Source: Herpetosiphon gulosus
GTDB lineage: Bacteria > Chloroflexota > Chloroflexia > Chloroflexales > Herpetosiphonaceae
Assembly (NCBI RefSeq): GCF_039545135.1
Contig: NZ_BAABRU010000011.1
Coordinates: forward strand, 168,692 to 232,691
DNA length: 64,000 bases
Reading direction: 5' to 3'
Under the pieces are notes generated by a model that saw nothing but the letters and a program-made list of their open reading frames with translations, ran no database searches and had not been told where the DNA came from. Positions 8,513 to 18,333 of the stretch are shown in pieces (positions within the stretch are counted from its first letter, which is position 1; each line of letters opens with the position of its first letter). The position numbers and the translations under genes were made by a program.

Positions 8513-8970
8513 CTTTGTGGCTCGATCCTGATCTGGGTATGTACCGAGTTGGCAATAAAGCATTGCTCATGAGCTTGATGATGAAATTGCTCAATTTGTT
8601 GGGTGCTAGGAGCTGGCTCGAGCCATGTGATGCTTGGGCGGAGCGTAACCTTGGTCATGGCAATTTTGCCTGCGCTATTTTTGCCCATTTTGCCAACCGC
8701 TTGATCCTGATAGTGCTCGACAACAAAACCAGCCTCGGCCACAATTGATAAAAACCACAACATATGACAGCTTGATAGAGCTGCTACGAAGGCTTCCTCA
8801 GGATCAACCGCCTGCTGATCGGAGTAGGGTAATGGCACGACATGCGGCGATGACGAGCCTGGTACGACTTGACCGCCATCAAAGATCCAACGATGAGCGC
8901 GGCTATACTTGCCATCGCTAAATGATGCTGCTTGGCGCTCCCACTCAATTGTAACCGTGTAGCTAGCCAT
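8509..8970 (-). CDS. OsmC-family peroxiredoxin
   Basis: 153 residues, the normal family length, starting with AGGAG six nt ahead of ATG 8970. The two redox cysteines are in 'ALSSCHMLWFL' and 'HEQCFIANSV', as expected for OsmC/Ohr thiol peroxidases that reduce organic hydroperoxides in the cytoplasm. 'VDPEEAFVAALSSC' is a family signature. It is monocistronic; its stop overlaps the stop of the convergent upstream-operon gene within a 4-bp CTAG. Confidence 0.93.
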   Translation of the reverse strand: MASYTVTIEWERQAASFSDGKYSRAHRWIFDGGQVVPGSSSPHVVPLPYSDQQAVDPEEAFVAALSSCHMLWFLSIVAEAGFVVEHYQDQAVGKMGKNSAGKIAMTKVTLRPSITWLEPAPSTQQIEQFHHQAHEQCFIANSVHTQIRIEPQS

Positions 8971-8984
8971 TCTCTACTCCTGAT

Positions 8985-9195
8985 TCAAGGATGAAGGATG
9001 AATTATGAGGGATGAAATTTAACCGTAAAGAACGCAAAATAGAGACTATGGGCTTTTGGCTATGGGATGGATGATCATGGAGCTACCAAACATCGTTCCG
9101 ATAGCTGAGAGCCTAGAACCATAACTTCGCTGCGCCTCTGCGTTAAAGCTTAATCCCGAAACCCAACATTCGTGTCCTTCGTGGTTAAAAACGGT
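8985..9195. repeat. Mosaic intergenic repeat block
   Basis: Four modules follow one another: GAATTATGAGGGATGAAAT (9000-9018, identical to 21387-21405), a 'ctatgggcttttggctatggg' module (about 9046-9066, related to 20605-20670 and 49125-49195), TGCGCCTCTGCGTTAAA (9131-9147, related to 49211-49227 and 55101-55121) and TTCGTGTCCTTCGTGGTTA (9169-9187, related to 62249-62267). No gene is present. Confidence 0.65.
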
Positions 9196-9204
9196 CGCCA
9201 AATC

Positions 9205-10335
9205 CTACAATGTCTCAATCAACCGCGCTAATAAAGCAGCACGCGGGGCAAATTGACTAATCGAGAGCCATTCATCGAAGCTATGTGAATCGCTGCCCCA
9301 ACCACCAAGCCCATCAAGAGTTGGCACGCCGATCGCCGATGTGAAATTGCCATCCGAGCCACCGCCAGTGCCACTGGCTTTAATCGGCAAATCTAATTGA
9401 TTGGCAATTTGCTCGGCAGCAGCATATAATGCCATTGTGGCAGGTGTTTGTTCCATGGCTGGGCGATTCACGCCACCTTCTAAAGTTAATTTTGCTCCAG
9501 CCAAATGCGGCACTAATTGATGCAGCGCTTGATCGACGCGCTCAGCTTCACCAACTTTTAAGGCCCGCACATCGATCGTGCAATGGGCCTCGGCAGCAAC
9601 GACGTTGGTGGCAGTACCACCATTAATTTTGCCAATATTGATCGTTGTGCCAATCTCAGGTCGCGCCAAGGGCAAAATCTGGCCAATTTGGTAGCTTAAT
9701 TCGTGAATTGCGCTAATGCCAAGCTCAGGGGCTACGCCCGCATGCGAGGGCTTGCCAGTAATCGTTAAATCATACATGCTGACGCTTTTGCGCCATGTTT
9801 TGAGCCAACCACCCTCTTCTGCCGATTCGATAATCAGGGCGGCGCGACAACCGCGAGCCTGTTCTTCAATATACCGCCGTGAGGTTGGGCTACCAATCTC
9901 TTCATCGGTCGTAATTAAAAATTTCAAGGGACGGCTCGTCCAGCGCCCAAAGTGGCGTAAGGCTTGCAAGGCTGCGCAGGTCAGCAAAATACAGCCCTTC
10001 ATATCGCTGACTCCAGGCCCACGCGCCACATCGCCATCAATCCGGAACGGAAATTGATCAAGCGTGCCTGGCGGATAGACGGTATCAACATGGCCTACAA
10101 TCAGCAATGGTTGGCCCTCGCCTGACCAACTTGCCAATAAATGGTCGGCTTGAGGCTTGCCATTATATTTGCGCACACTTGCACCAAGCTTGCTCAAACG
10201 CTCGCCAACCACGTTGACCATCCAAGAAACCGCCGTAATATCGCGGGTAAACGATTCAATTTCGATCCATTGCCGCATTTCATCCAGCAGATCTGGTAGG
10301 CAAGCATCAAGATAGGTTAAAAGCTGACGAGGCAT
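9205..10335 (-). CDS. M20-family metallopeptidase (glutamate carboxypeptidase-like)
   Basis: 376 residues with GGAGGAAG just before ATG 10335. The di-zinc site is visible: 'LIVGHVDTVYPPG' (His and catalytic Asp), 'GPGVSDMKGC' (bridging Asp), 'ITTDEEIGSP' (Glu pair) and a C-terminal 'GWGSDSHSFDEW' His. The lid dimerisation segment begins at 'GKPSHAGVAPELG'. The layout matches carboxypeptidase G2/ArgE-type enzymes that remove a C-terminal amino acid or acyl group; there is no signal peptide, so it is cytoplasmic. Monocistronic. Confidence 0.93.
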   Translation of the reverse strand: MPRQLLTYLDACLPDLLDEMRQWIEIESFTRDITAVSWMVNVVGERLSKLGASVRKYNGKPQADHLLASWSGEGQPLLIVGHVDTVYPPGTLDQFPFRIDGDVARGPGVSDMKGCILLTCAALQALRHFGRWTSRPLKFLITTDEEIGSPTSRRYIEEQARGCRAALIIESAEEGGWLKTWRKSVSMYDLTITGKPSHAGVAPELGISAIHELSYQIGQILPLARPEIGTTINIGKINGGTATNVVAAEAHCTIDVRALKVGEAERVDQALHQLVPHLAGAKLTLEGGVNRPAMEQTPATMALYAAAEQIANQLDLPIKASGTGGGSDGNFTSAIGVPTLDGLGGWGSDSHSFDEWLSISQFAPRAALLARLIETL

Positions 10336-10478
10336 GGGCTTCCTCCATCACTAAGCAGTCGTAGCTGTATTGTACCGCAGCCAGCGCCTATACCAACTTA
10401 ATCGCCACAATTAGGCCTATCTTGCATCAGCGTAGCGAGCGTGCTATGCTGCATTTTGGTCGTTGCTAGGAGGTGGGT

Positions 10479-11720
10479 ATGTCCCAAATGGAGTTCCTAC
10501 GTCGAGTCCCACTATTTGCAGATCTTTCGCTCGAAGGCTTGCAAATGCTCGATAGTCAGGCCCGAATTCGTGCGTTGCCAGCTGATGCTTGGTTGTTTCA
10601 CCAGCGTGATCGTGGCGATGCTTGTTATGTGGTGGTCAGCGGAACCTTGCGGCTAGTGCTTGAGCAAGGTAGTTCTGAGGAAACGACCCTTGGTTTGTTG
10701 GGGGTTGGAGCATTTTTTGGCGAGCTAAGTTTATTGGAGCCTGATGGAACTCGCGCCGCTGGGGCAATTGCGGTGGTGCAAAGTGAGGTTTTAGAGATTC
10801 CGATTGCCGCCTTTGAAACCTTATTACACACCTATCCCGCGATTGCTTACAATATGTTGCGGCGGGTAGCAGCCCATGTACGGCGCTCCGATGAACGGCG
10901 TTTGGAAGATTTACGCCATAAAAATCGGCTGTTGACTGATGCCTACACCGCCTTGGAGCAAGCCCAAGCCGAAGCCCTGCGCCGTGCTCGCGCCGCCCGT
11001 GAATTGGAGTTAGGCCGCGAATTACAGCGCCGACTTGTGCCAACTATTTTCCCTAATTTGCATGGCGTGGTGATCGCTGCTGCCACGTTTCCCGCCTATG
11101 AGATGAGCGGCGATTTCTACGAGGTGCGCCAACTCAGCGAGCATATGCTTTCGATTGTGATGGCTGATGTTTGCGATAAGGGGGCGGGAGCTGCTTTGGT
11201 TATGGCGATGGCCAAAGGTTTATTGTTGGGCATGGATCAGCGCCATCCATTGGCCTTGGTCGAACGTTTCAACCAGCTGATTCGGGCAACGAATCTTGAT
11301 GCTGCGGTGATTACCATGGTCTATTCGCATTTGGATATTGCGCGACGACGCTTTACCTATGTGCGGGCTGGCCATGATTGGCCGTTGCATTATCGTGCCA
11401 AGCAAGGCCGCGTAACCATGCTTGAGGGCGGTGGCATGCCGGTTGGCATTACCGAAGAAGCCTTTTTCGAGGAGATGCACACCGATTTGGAGCCAGGCGA
11501 TGCTTTGGTGTTCTATACCGATGGGTTGTGTGATGCCCGTAATTTTGCTGGCGATACCTATGGTCGTGAGCGCTTGATTTCAGCGGTGCAAGCCTATGGC
11601 CGCTTGCCTGCTCATGGGTTGGCCGATGCGATTCTGGGCGATGTGCGGGCCTTCCAAAGTGGCACACCACCAATCGATGATTTAACCTTGCTGGTCGTTA
11701 AGTTCAATCCTGAAGCGTAG
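10479..11720 (+). CDS. Cyclic-nucleotide-binding domain / SpoIIE-type protein phosphatase
   Basis: 413 residues from ATG 10479, five nt after AGGAGG (10468-10473). Residues 1-120 form a cNMP-binding (CRP-like effector) domain with 'GVGAFFGELSLLEPDGTRAAGA', although the usual Arg of the phosphate cassette is shifted. Residues about 130-185 are a Glu/Ala/Arg-rich coiled coil. The rest is a PP2C/SpoIIE Ser/Thr phosphatase: 'EMSGDFYEVRQL', 'IVMADVCDKGAGAALVMA' and 'DDLTLLVVKF' hold the metal-binding Asp residues. Such proteins usually dephosphorylate anti-sigma-factor antagonists in response to a nucleotide; no STAS or kinase partner is adjacent. Confidence 0.93.
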   Translation: MSQMEFLRRVPLFADLSLEGLQMLDSQARIRALPADAWLFHQRDRGDACYVVVSGTLRLVLEQGSSEETTLGLLGVGAFFGELSLLEPDGTRAAGAIAVVQSEVLEIPIAAFETLLHTYPAIAYNMLRRVAAHVRRSDERRLEDLRHKNRLLTDAYTALEQAQAEALRRARAARELELGRELQRRLVPTIFPNLHGVVIAAATFPAYEMSGDFYEVRQLSEHMLSIVMADVCDKGAGAALVMAMAKGLLLGMDQRHPLALVERFNQLIRATNLDAAVITMVYSHLDIARRRFTYVRAGHDWPLHYRAKQGRVTMLEGGGMPVGITEEAFFEEMHTDLEPGDALVFYTDGLCDARNFAGDTYGRERLISAVQAYGRLPAHGLADAILGDVRAFQSGTPPIDDLTLLVVKFNPEA

Positions 11721-11814
11721 CATCACCAGAAACGAATATCGTTATAATGCAACTATAGTTTTTTTGCCAAACGATGATGTGAAAACGTTATCATGGCGAT
11801 GTTGCGGAGATACC

Positions 11815-12684
11815 ATGCGATTTGTAACCCTCAAAACTGCGGTTGGACCCCGTCCAGGCATTGTGCTTGGCGATCGGGTGATGTTGCTCGATGGCTATCA
11901 ATCGCTCCAAGCCTTAATCGAAGCAAATGAGGCTGGCTTGGATACGATTAAGGCGGCCTTGCCCGACTATCAAAGCCGGGCAGGCATCCAATTGAATATG
12001 GATCAATTGTTGGCTCCCTTGCCCCGCCCATTGAAAAATGTTTTTTGTGTGGGCCTCAATTATGCAGCCCATGCCCGTGAATCGTTGCAAGCCAAAGGGC
12101 TAGAAGTCAAAATGCCCGAACATCCAGTTTTTTTCACCAAACCACCAACCGCGATCAACAGCCCAACTGGCGAAATTGTGATTGATCCAGCGGTTTCCGA
12201 ACGGATCGATTGGGAAGTTGAATTGGGCGTGGTGATCGGCAAAGCAGGTAAAAATATCAGCCGCGAGCAAGCCATGGAGCATGTTTGGGGTTATACCGTC
12301 ATTAACGATGTTTCGGCCCGTGATTTACAAATGCGCCATCAGCAATTTTTTAAAGGCAAGGCGCTTGATGGCTCGTGCCCAATGGGACCGTGGATCATTA
12401 CTAGCGATGAGTTGAGCGACCCACATAATTTGGTGGTTCGGCTACGGGTCAACGGCGAGATCAAGCAAGAATCCAATACCAACGATCTTATTTTTAATAT
12501 TCCTACATTAATTCATGTGCTTTCACAAGGCATGACTCTTGAGCCAGGCGATATTATTGCGACTGGCACACCAGCTGGCGTGGGTTTTGCCCGTACTCCC
12601 CAAGAATTTTTGCGCCCAGGCGATTTGCTCGAAACCGAAGTTGAGGGCATTGGTATTCTTCGTAACCCTGTCGTAGCAGGTTAA
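11815..12684 (+). CDS. Fumarylacetoacetate hydrolase family protein
   Basis: 289 residues from ATG 11815 (CGGAGA about 5 nt upstream; the upstream in-frame 11764 start has no site). FAH-fold features are clear: 'NVFCVGLNYAAHARE', the metal-binding 'IDWEVELGVVIGKAG', 'GYTVINDVSARDLQ', 'SCPMGPWIIT', 'GDIIATGTPAGVG'. Enzymes of this group hydrolyse or isomerise beta-diketo and 2-hydroxy-dienoate acids in aromatic catabolism, and some decarboxylate oxaloacetate. No catabolic partner genes are adjacent, so the substrate is open. A TATAAT at 11743-11748 may be its -10 box. A strong terminator follows. Confidence 0.93.
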   Translation: MRFVTLKTAVGPRPGIVLGDRVMLLDGYQSLQALIEANEAGLDTIKAALPDYQSRAGIQLNMDQLLAPLPRPLKNVFCVGLNYAAHARESLQAKGLEVKMPEHPVFFTKPPTAINSPTGEIVIDPAVSERIDWEVELGVVIGKAGKNISREQAMEHVWGYTVINDVSARDLQMRHQQFFKGKALDGSCPMGPWIITSDELSDPHNLVVRLRVNGEIKQESNTNDLIFNIPTLIHVLSQGMTLEPGDIIATGTPAGVGFARTPQEFLRPGDLLETEVEGIGILRNPVVAG

Positions 12685-12692
12685 TGTTCGTA

Positions 12693-12738
12693 AAAACAGC
12701 ATTCTGACAAAACTACATTATTTTCAGAATGCTGTTTT
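12693..12738 (+). terminator. Rho-independent terminator after the FAH-family gene
   Basis: A perfect 15-bp stem, AAAACAGCATTCTGA (12693-12707) with TCAGAATGCTGTTTT (12724-12738), has a 16-nt loop and runs into a T-tract. Confidence 0.85.
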
Positions 12739-12974
12739 TTATGGCCTGAATCAGATATTTAATCATTCTATCGCTATAATGAATCCCCATCTAGCTAGCT
12801 AATATCGGTTATTGCACTTACTTCATGCCATCTAAACATATATCGGATTATCGCGATAAGACAATAGTTAATAAATTTGACAAATCGTCTAATTATTTTT
12901 ATAGTAGACCTATTCACAAAATCCTCTCCAATTCCCCTCAATGTTGTGTGGAACACGCCTCAGGAGGTTATGGC

Positions 12975-15581
12975 ATGGTTCGATCCCGTTGGGTATTTGC
13001 CTTACTTGCGATTACCGTTTTATTATCGGTAATTGGGGCTAAGGTGCCGTTCACCGCTGCGCAAAATCAAGCCAGCACTTCCGACCGTCCGTTAGGATTG
13101 GCTCAAGGCTTAAAGGATTTGAACACAGTAGCCCAGATTGCTGTGCCAGAACTTGACCTTGCCAAAGAACGCGCTGATGCCGCCAAGCGCCCAAGTAATT
13201 TGCCAACGCGTTTCGCCAAAGATTACCAAACCACGCTTGACATCAAGCAAGTGGCTTCAATCGAAATCGTTGGCAATCGTACCGTCGCTCGTTTACGCAT
13301 CGACGCACCAAAGGCCTTGTCGATCAACGTAGGCTTTACCAGCTACAACCTCCCCAAGAGTGGCCAATTGTTTCTCTACAGCCCTGATTATCGCTCAATT
13401 CTTGGGCCATACAGTGCTGCTGATAACGAAGAGCACGGCCAATTATGGACTCCAATCGTCGCTGGCGATCAAATGATTATCGAATACAGCGCCGATAGTG
13501 GCGAGTTTGCCCTTGCCGACCTGACCTTGAGCGCAATTAACCGTGGCTTCAGCGGCTTCGGTATTCCCCGCGATCTATTGGTCGATAAATCTGGCTCGTG
13601 TAACGTCGATGTAGTTTGTCCTGAGGGTGATGACTGGCGGGCAGAAATTAATTCTGTTGCCGCTTATACCCGCAATGGCTTGGATATGTGTAGTGGTGCA
13701 TTGATCAATACCACGGCCAATGATCAAAAGCCCTACTTCCTAACCGCTAATCACTGTGGCATTACCGCAGAGAATGCAGCCACCGTTGTAACCTATTGGA
13801 ATTACGAATCAACCCTGTGTCGCACGATTGGCTCAGCTGAAAACGGCACGCCATTGCCCAAGCCCAACACCACCATGACTGGGGCAATTTTACTGGCCAA
13901 CTATGCTGCCTCCGACTTTGCTTTGATTGAACTTGATGACGAAGTTCCAACCGAATATGCACCATTCTGGTCTGGTTGGAATGCCCAAAGTGGCGACTTC
14001 CCCAGTGTTGTGGCGATTCACCACCCTGGCGTTGAAGAAAAACGCATCAGCTTTGAAGATCAAGCAACCCAAACCACCGATTACCTTGGCACAACCGTTC
14101 CAGGCGGTGGCACCCACATTCGGGTTGTTGACTGGGATCTTGGAACAACTGAAGGTGGTTCGTCAGGCTCACCATTGTATGATCCCAATCACCGGATCGT
14201 TGGTCAGCTGCATGGTGGCTATGCTGCCTGTGGTAACGAACTTTCCGACTGGTATGGCCGGGTTTCGGTTTCGTGGAATGGTGGTGGTACCAGTACAAGC
14301 CGCTTGAAAGATTGGCTTGATCCAACTAACTCTGGCGCATTAGTGCTTGATGGTACAGGTGGAACCCCAGCCTTCACGTTGAATGTTAACCCATCCAGCG
14401 TAGCAGTTTGTGCGCCTGTTTCAGCCCAAACGACCGTTAACCTCGGTTGGATTTCAGGCTTCAGCGAGCCAGTAACCCTCTCAGCGAGCAACTTACCTGC
14501 TGGGGCAACTGCCAGCTTTACGCCAAATCCAGTCATTTCGCCAACCTTAAGCAGCCAACTCACAATTGGCAACCTCAGCACAGCCATGGCTGGCGATTAT
14601 AGTGTGGCTATCCGTGGCGATAGCACGACGATCAGCCGCACCACCAACCTAGATCTCAGTATCTCAGGCGGTTTGCCAAGTGCCGCCCCAAGCTTGACGG
14701 CTCCTGCTAACAATGCGACCAACGTCAGCGAAACCCCGGCATTCAGTTGGTCAAGTGCTGCTGGCGCAACCAACTACTTGCTGGAAATTGCTAGCGATGC
14801 CAACTTCAGCAACTTGGTCTACACTGCAACCACCGAGCTAACCAGCTTGACCAGCGCTCCATTGAGCACCAACACCAAGCACTACTGGCGCGTCCGCGCT
14901 GCCAATGCTTGTGGAGTCAGCGCCTTTAGCAGCACCTTCAGTTTCACCACCGAAGCTGCACCTGGCGATTGTCCAATTGGCACCGAAACTGTGGTTGCCT
15001 TCAACGAAACCTTTGATAGCGACCCAAGCTGGGTGCACGGTGGCACTGGCGATACTTGGGCCTATGGCGCATTCGGCTATAACGGTGGCAATGGCATCAA
15101 GGCAACTGATCCTGCATCGGTATCCGATCAATGGATCACGACTCCAGCAATTAGTTTGACCGAAGGTTTAACCCCAACGTTACAATTCTGGAACTCGCAA
15201 ACCATCGAAGATCGATCGGCTGGTGGCTGTTATGACGGTGCACTGGTTGAAGTTTCAACTGATGGTGGCTCAGCTTGGAACCAAATTCCAAACTCAGCTT
15301 TGTTGACCGACCCCTATAACGGTGCAATTACTGCATCAACTAACCCACTCAACGGTAGCCAAGCTTGGTGTGGTGATCCCCAAGATTGGTTGAAGAGCGT
15401 GGTTGATTTGAATGCCTACAATGGTCAAAGCGTGATGTTCCGCTTCCGCCTCGCCTCCGACGATTCAGTTGGCCGCCCTGATGGTTGGAAGATCGATAAC
15501 ATCAGCGTTAAGGCTTGTGTTGCAGAAGTTGTGCCAGAAGGCCCATCATTGGTCTTCTTGCCAGCCATCACCAAGAACTAA
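12975..15581 (+). CDS. Secreted lysyl-endopeptidase-like serine protease, multidomain
   Basis: 868 residues from ATG 12975, seven nt after AGGAGG (12962-12967). A signal peptide ('WVFALLAITVLLSVIGA') and a long propeptide precede an S1-type protease domain: His260 in 'TANHCGI', Asp314 in 'SDFALIELD', Ser397 in 'EGGSSGSPLYD', with paired Cys residues, closest to Achromobacter protease I. A BACON/Ig-like repeat, an Fn3-like domain ('NYLLEIASDANFS') and a jelly-roll domain like that after M6 peptidases ('FDSDPSWVHGG...') follow. The chain ends 'SLVFLPAITKN', a tail resembling that of the secreted protein at 20864. Likely an exported degradative enzyme of a predatory or scavenging lifestyle. Confidence 0.92.
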   Translation: MVRSRWVFALLAITVLLSVIGAKVPFTAAQNQASTSDRPLGLAQGLKDLNTVAQIAVPELDLAKERADAAKRPSNLPTRFAKDYQTTLDIKQVASIEIVGNRTVARLRIDAPKALSINVGFTSYNLPKSGQLFLYSPDYRSILGPYSAADNEEHGQLWTPIVAGDQMIIEYSADSGEFALADLTLSAINRGFSGFGIPRDLLVDKSGSCNVDVVCPEGDDWRAEINSVAAYTRNGLDMCSGALINTTANDQKPYFLTANHCGITAENAATVVTYWNYESTLCRTIGSAENGTPLPKPNTTMTGAILLANYAASDFALIELDDEVPTEYAPFWSGWNAQSGDFPSVVAIHHPGVEEKRISFEDQATQTTDYLGTTVPGGGTHIRVVDWDLGTTEGGSSGSPLYDPNHRIVGQLHGGYAACGNELSDWYGRVSVSWNGGGTSTSRLKDWLDPTNSGALVLDGTGGTPAFTLNVNPSSVAVCAPVSAQTTVNLGWISGFSEPVTLSASNLPAGATASFTPNPVISPTLSSQLTIGNLSTAMAGDYSVAIRGDSTTISRTTNLDLSISGGLPSAAPSLTAPANNATNVSETPAFSWSSAAGATNYLLEIASDANFSNLVYTATTELTSLTSAPLSTNTKHYWRVRAANACGVSAFSSTFSFTTEAAPGDCPIGTETVVAFNETFDSDPSWVHGGTGDTWAYGAFGYNGGNGIKATDPASVSDQWITTPAISLTEGLTPTLQFWNSQTIEDRSAGGCYDGALVEVSTDGGSAWNQIPNSALLTDPYNGAITASTNPLNGSQAWCGDPQDWLKSVVDLNAYNGQSVMFRFRLASDDSVGRPDGWKIDNISVKACVAEVVPEGPSLVFLPAITKN

Positions 15582-15600
15582 ACCGACCAACTAAATTCAA

Positions 15601-15640
15601 AAAGCCCCGTGCTTATTACAAGCACGGGGCTTTGTTTTAG
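15601..15640. terminator. Bidirectional rho-independent terminator
   Basis: AAAGCCCCGTGCTT (15601-15614) pairs perfectly with AAGCACGGGGCTTT (15620-15633) around loop ATTAC. TTTGTTTT follows on the plus strand and a T5 run on the minus strand, so it serves both the protease gene and convergent rpiB. Confidence 0.92.
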
Positions 15641-15647
15641 CCCTAAT

Positions 15648-16091
15648 CTATTGGTTTTCTAAGGCAATCACTTTATCCAAGCGTCGAGTAAAGCGAGCTT
15701 CATTTTGAAAAGTGGCGCTTAAAAATGCTTGCACAATTTCGCCTGCCAAGGCTGGGCCAATTACTCGACCGCCCAAACACAACACATTTAGATCGTCGTG
15801 CTCAACCCCTTGATGCGCCGAGTAGGTGTCGTGGCACAAACAGGCTCGTACCCCTTTAATTTTATTGGCGGCGACCGTCACGCCAACGCCACTGCCACAA
15901 ATCGCGATTCCGCGTTCAGCTTGACCACTCACCACGGCATTGCCCACAGCCGCAGCAAAATCAGGATAATCGACTGAGGCTGGCGAATCGGTGCCAAAAT
16001 CGAGCACTTCATGGCCTAATCGTTGCACCTCTTCAATTACCGCTTGTTTCAAAATCAAACCACCATGATCAGTTCCGACCGCAATTTTCAT
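15648..16091 (-). CDS. rpiB: Ribose-5-phosphate isomerase B
   Basis: 147 residues, the normal RpiB/LacAB size. '[15 protein letters not shown]' at the N-terminus, '[16 protein letters not shown]', '[23 protein letters not shown]' and '[15 protein letters not shown]' are the family blocks that bind the phosphate and shift the proton (the Cys/Thr of 'CGSG'). It interconverts ribose-5-phosphate and ribulose-5-phosphate. It lies 78 nt downstream of tkt on the same strand, so the pair supplies the non-oxidative pentose phosphate pathway; a strong hairpin separates the two genes. Confidence 0.97.
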   Translation of the reverse strand: MKIAVGTDHGGLILKQAVIEEVQRLGHEVLDFGTDSPASVDYPDFAAAVGNAVVSGQAERGIAICGSGVGVTVAANKIKGVRACLCHDTYSAHQGVEHDDLNVLCLGGRVIGPALAGEIVQAFLSATFQNEARFTRRLDKVIALENQ

Positions 16092-16112
16092 GATTAATTG
16101 CCTTTCTACAGC

Positions 16113-16149
16113 ATAACGCGAAGCACGAGCAACTCGTCCTTCGCGTTAT
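16113..16149 (-). other. Intercistronic hairpin between tkt and rpiB
   Basis: ATAACGCGAAG (16113-16123) and ACGAG (16125-16129) pair with CTCGT (16133-16137) and CTTCGCGTTAT (16139-16149); a single C/C mismatch interrupts 16 pairs and the loop is CAA. No T-run follows on the minus strand, so it is more likely an mRNA processing or stability element than a terminator. Confidence 0.7.
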
Positions 16150-16169
16150 AAGGTTGATCGATCGATTAA

Positions 16170-18173
16170 TTATTTGGCCAGTAAGGCCTTGGCGCGGGCA
16201 ATCAGGTTTTCGGCGGTAAAGCCAAATTCCTTCATCAAAATATTAATTGGCGCTGAGGCACCGAAGTGATCAATCCCAATAATATCGCCCTCAGTTCCAA
16301 CATATTTATACCAAGTCACTGGATGGGCGGCTTCAATCGCAATCCGTTTGGTCACAGTCTTGGGCAGCACGCTCTCACGATATTCCGCCGATTGGGCATC
16401 AAACAAGAAGGTTGACGGCATACTGACCACCCGTACCTTGACTCCTTCGCCACTTAATTGTTCGTAGGCAGCGACGGCATGTTGCAATTCCGAGCCAGTT
16501 GCAATGATGATCAACTCTGGTTGACCAGCGCTATCAGCCAAGACATAACCACCTTGAGCCACACCCTCTGCCGAGGCATAGCGCGTGCGATCAAGGGTTG
16601 GCAAGTTTTGGCGGGTCAAGGCTAGCAAGGTTGGGCCTTTATGGCTAACTGCCACACGCCAAGCTTGGCTGGTTTCGTTGGCATCACCAGGCCGCATCAC
16701 ATTCAAATTGGGGATAATCCGCAACGATGGGATGTGTTCGATTGGTTGGTGGGTTGGGCCATCTTCGCCAACGCCAATGCTATCGTGGGTAAAAACTTGA
16801 ATCGTGCGAATGCCCATCAAGGCTGCCAAGCGAATTGAGGCCCGGCAATAATCACTAAAAACTAAGAAGGTTGCGCCGTATGGAATCGTGCCACCATGCA
16901 AAGCCATCCCGTTGACGGCGGCAACCATGGCATGCTCACGAATCCCCCAGTGCATATTGCGGCCTTGCGGCGTATCAGCTTGGAACGATTGAGCATGCTC
17001 GATCAAGGTAAAGGTCGATTCGGCCAAATCGGCTGAGCCGCCAATTAAGGCTGGAATTTGCTCGGCCAAGGCATTCAAGGCGGTTTCAGATGATTTGCGG
17101 GTTGCTACACCTTTGGCATCAGTTGGCCAAACAGGCAAGGTGCTATCCCAACCTGCTGGCAATTCGCCCGACATACGTTGCTTGAAATCAGCAGCTTTTT
17201 CAGGATGGGCCGCCGTGTAGCGTTCGAGCAATTCGTTCCAGGCTTGCTCAGCCGCTGCCCCATGATCCAAGGCTTGGCGGAAGTGGGCCAAGACTTCTTC
17301 GGGAATGTAGAAGGTCGGTTCGAGCGGCCAACCAAGCGCCTCTTTGGTCAATTTAACTTCATCGGGGCCGAGCGGCGAACCGTGAGCTTTGGCCGTGCCA
17401 GCCCGATTGGGCGAGCCAAAGCCAATCACGGTGTGGGCCACAATCAACGATGGCTGATCGGTTACCGCTTTGGCAGCATGCAAGGCCGCATCAACTTGCT
17501 CAGGATCAAGCCCGTCGATCTCTTGCACATGCCAGCCATAGGCGCGGAAACGGGCTGGCACATCTTCGGTGAAGGCAATTGAGGTATCGCCTTCAATCGA
17601 AATTTCGTTATCATCATAGAGGTAAATGAGTTCGCCCAATTTGAGGTGACCAGCCAACGAAGCGGCTTCGGCGCTAATTCCTTCTTCCAAATCGCCATCG
17701 GAGACAATTGCATAAATATGATGTTTGACGATCTCGAGATCAGGTTGATTGAACGTGCCTGCTAAGTGACGGGCGGCAATCGCCATGCCCACGCCCGTGG
17801 CAAACCCTTGGCCAAGTGGGCCAGTCGTGGTTTCGATGCCTGCGGCATAGCCATATTCTGGGTGACCAGCAGTTTTGCTATGCCATTGGCGAAAATTCTT
17901 CAAATCATCGAGCGAAAGATCATAGCCCGTGAGATGCAACAAACTATACAACAGCATTGAGCCATGGCCCGCCGACAGCACAAAGCGGTCGCGATCAGCC
18001 CAATCTGGATTAGCCGGATTATGTTTGAGGTGGCGCGTCCAGAGCACATAAGCCATGGCCGCCGCCCCCATTGGTAAGCCTGGGTGGCCCGAATTAGCCG
18101 CTTGCACACCATCAACCGACAACATGCGGATTGTATTGATGGCCCGTTCATCGAGTGTATGTGCTTGAGTCAC
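16170..18173 (-). CDS. tkt: Transketolase
   Basis: 667 residues, full length. The start is a GTG at 18173 with AGGAGG (18179-18184 on the minus strand) five nt ahead. The thiamine-diphosphate domain shows '[13 protein letters not shown]', '[19 protein letters not shown]', '[19 protein letters not shown]' and '[16 protein letters not shown]'; the pyrimidine domain '[21 protein letters not shown]' carries the catalytic Glu; '[20 protein letters not shown]' is the substrate loop. It moves two-carbon units in the pentose phosphate pathway. First gene of a tkt-rpiB operon with an extended -10 promoter just upstream. Confidence 0.98.
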   Translation of the reverse strand: MTQAHTLDERAINTIRMLSVDGVQAANSGHPGLPMGAAAMAYVLWTRHLKHNPANPDWADRDRFVLSAGHGSMLLYSLLHLTGYDLSLDDLKNFRQWHSKTAGHPEYGYAAGIETTTGPLGQGFATGVGMAIAARHLAGTFNQPDLEIVKHHIYAIVSDGDLEEGISAEAASLAGHLKLGELIYLYDDNEISIEGDTSIAFTEDVPARFRAYGWHVQEIDGLDPEQVDAALHAAKAVTDQPSLIVAHTVIGFGSPNRAGTAKAHGSPLGPDEVKLTKEALGWPLEPTFYIPEEVLAHFRQALDHGAAAEQAWNELLERYTAAHPEKAADFKQRMSGELPAGWDSTLPVWPTDAKGVATRKSSETALNALAEQIPALIGGSADLAESTFTLIEHAQSFQADTPQGRNMHWGIREHAMVAAVNGMALHGGTIPYGATFLVFSDYCRASIRLAALMGIRTIQVFTHDSIGVGEDGPTHQPIEHIPSLRIIPNLNVMRPGDANETSQAWRVAVSHKGPTLLALTRQNLPTLDRTRYASAEGVAQGGYVLADSAGQPELIIIATGSELQHAVAAYEQLSGEGVKVRVVSMPSTFLFDAQSAEYRESVLPKTVTKRIAIEAAHPVTWYKYVGTEGDIIGIDHFGASAPINILMKEFGFTAENLIARAKALLAK

Positions 18174-18210
18174 AAATCCTCCTGCGGTGGTGTATCAGTT
18201 CCAACTGTCA

Positions 18211-18219
18211 ATTATAGCA
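18211..18219 (-). promoter_or_regulatory. Extended -10 promoter for tkt
   Basis: On the minus strand TGC-TATAAT reads toward tkt, with TATAAT at 18216-18211 and about 38 nt between it and the GTG start. No good -35 box is seen, consistent with an extended -10 promoter. Confidence 0.5.
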
Positions 18220-18333
18220 GAGGCCGATCCATTGTTATTCTATGGTACACTCCTAAAAGCAATTGATTGGTTGCACTTCCCACGCTTCAGCGCATGCAGC
18301 TATTCACCAGCGTGCCAAGGCTAGGAGCACACA

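Noticed and set aside
12825..12974. Longer protease frame starting at 12825
   Set aside because: The AGGAGG at 12962-12967 and the signal peptide fit the ATG at 12975; the extra residues look untranslated.
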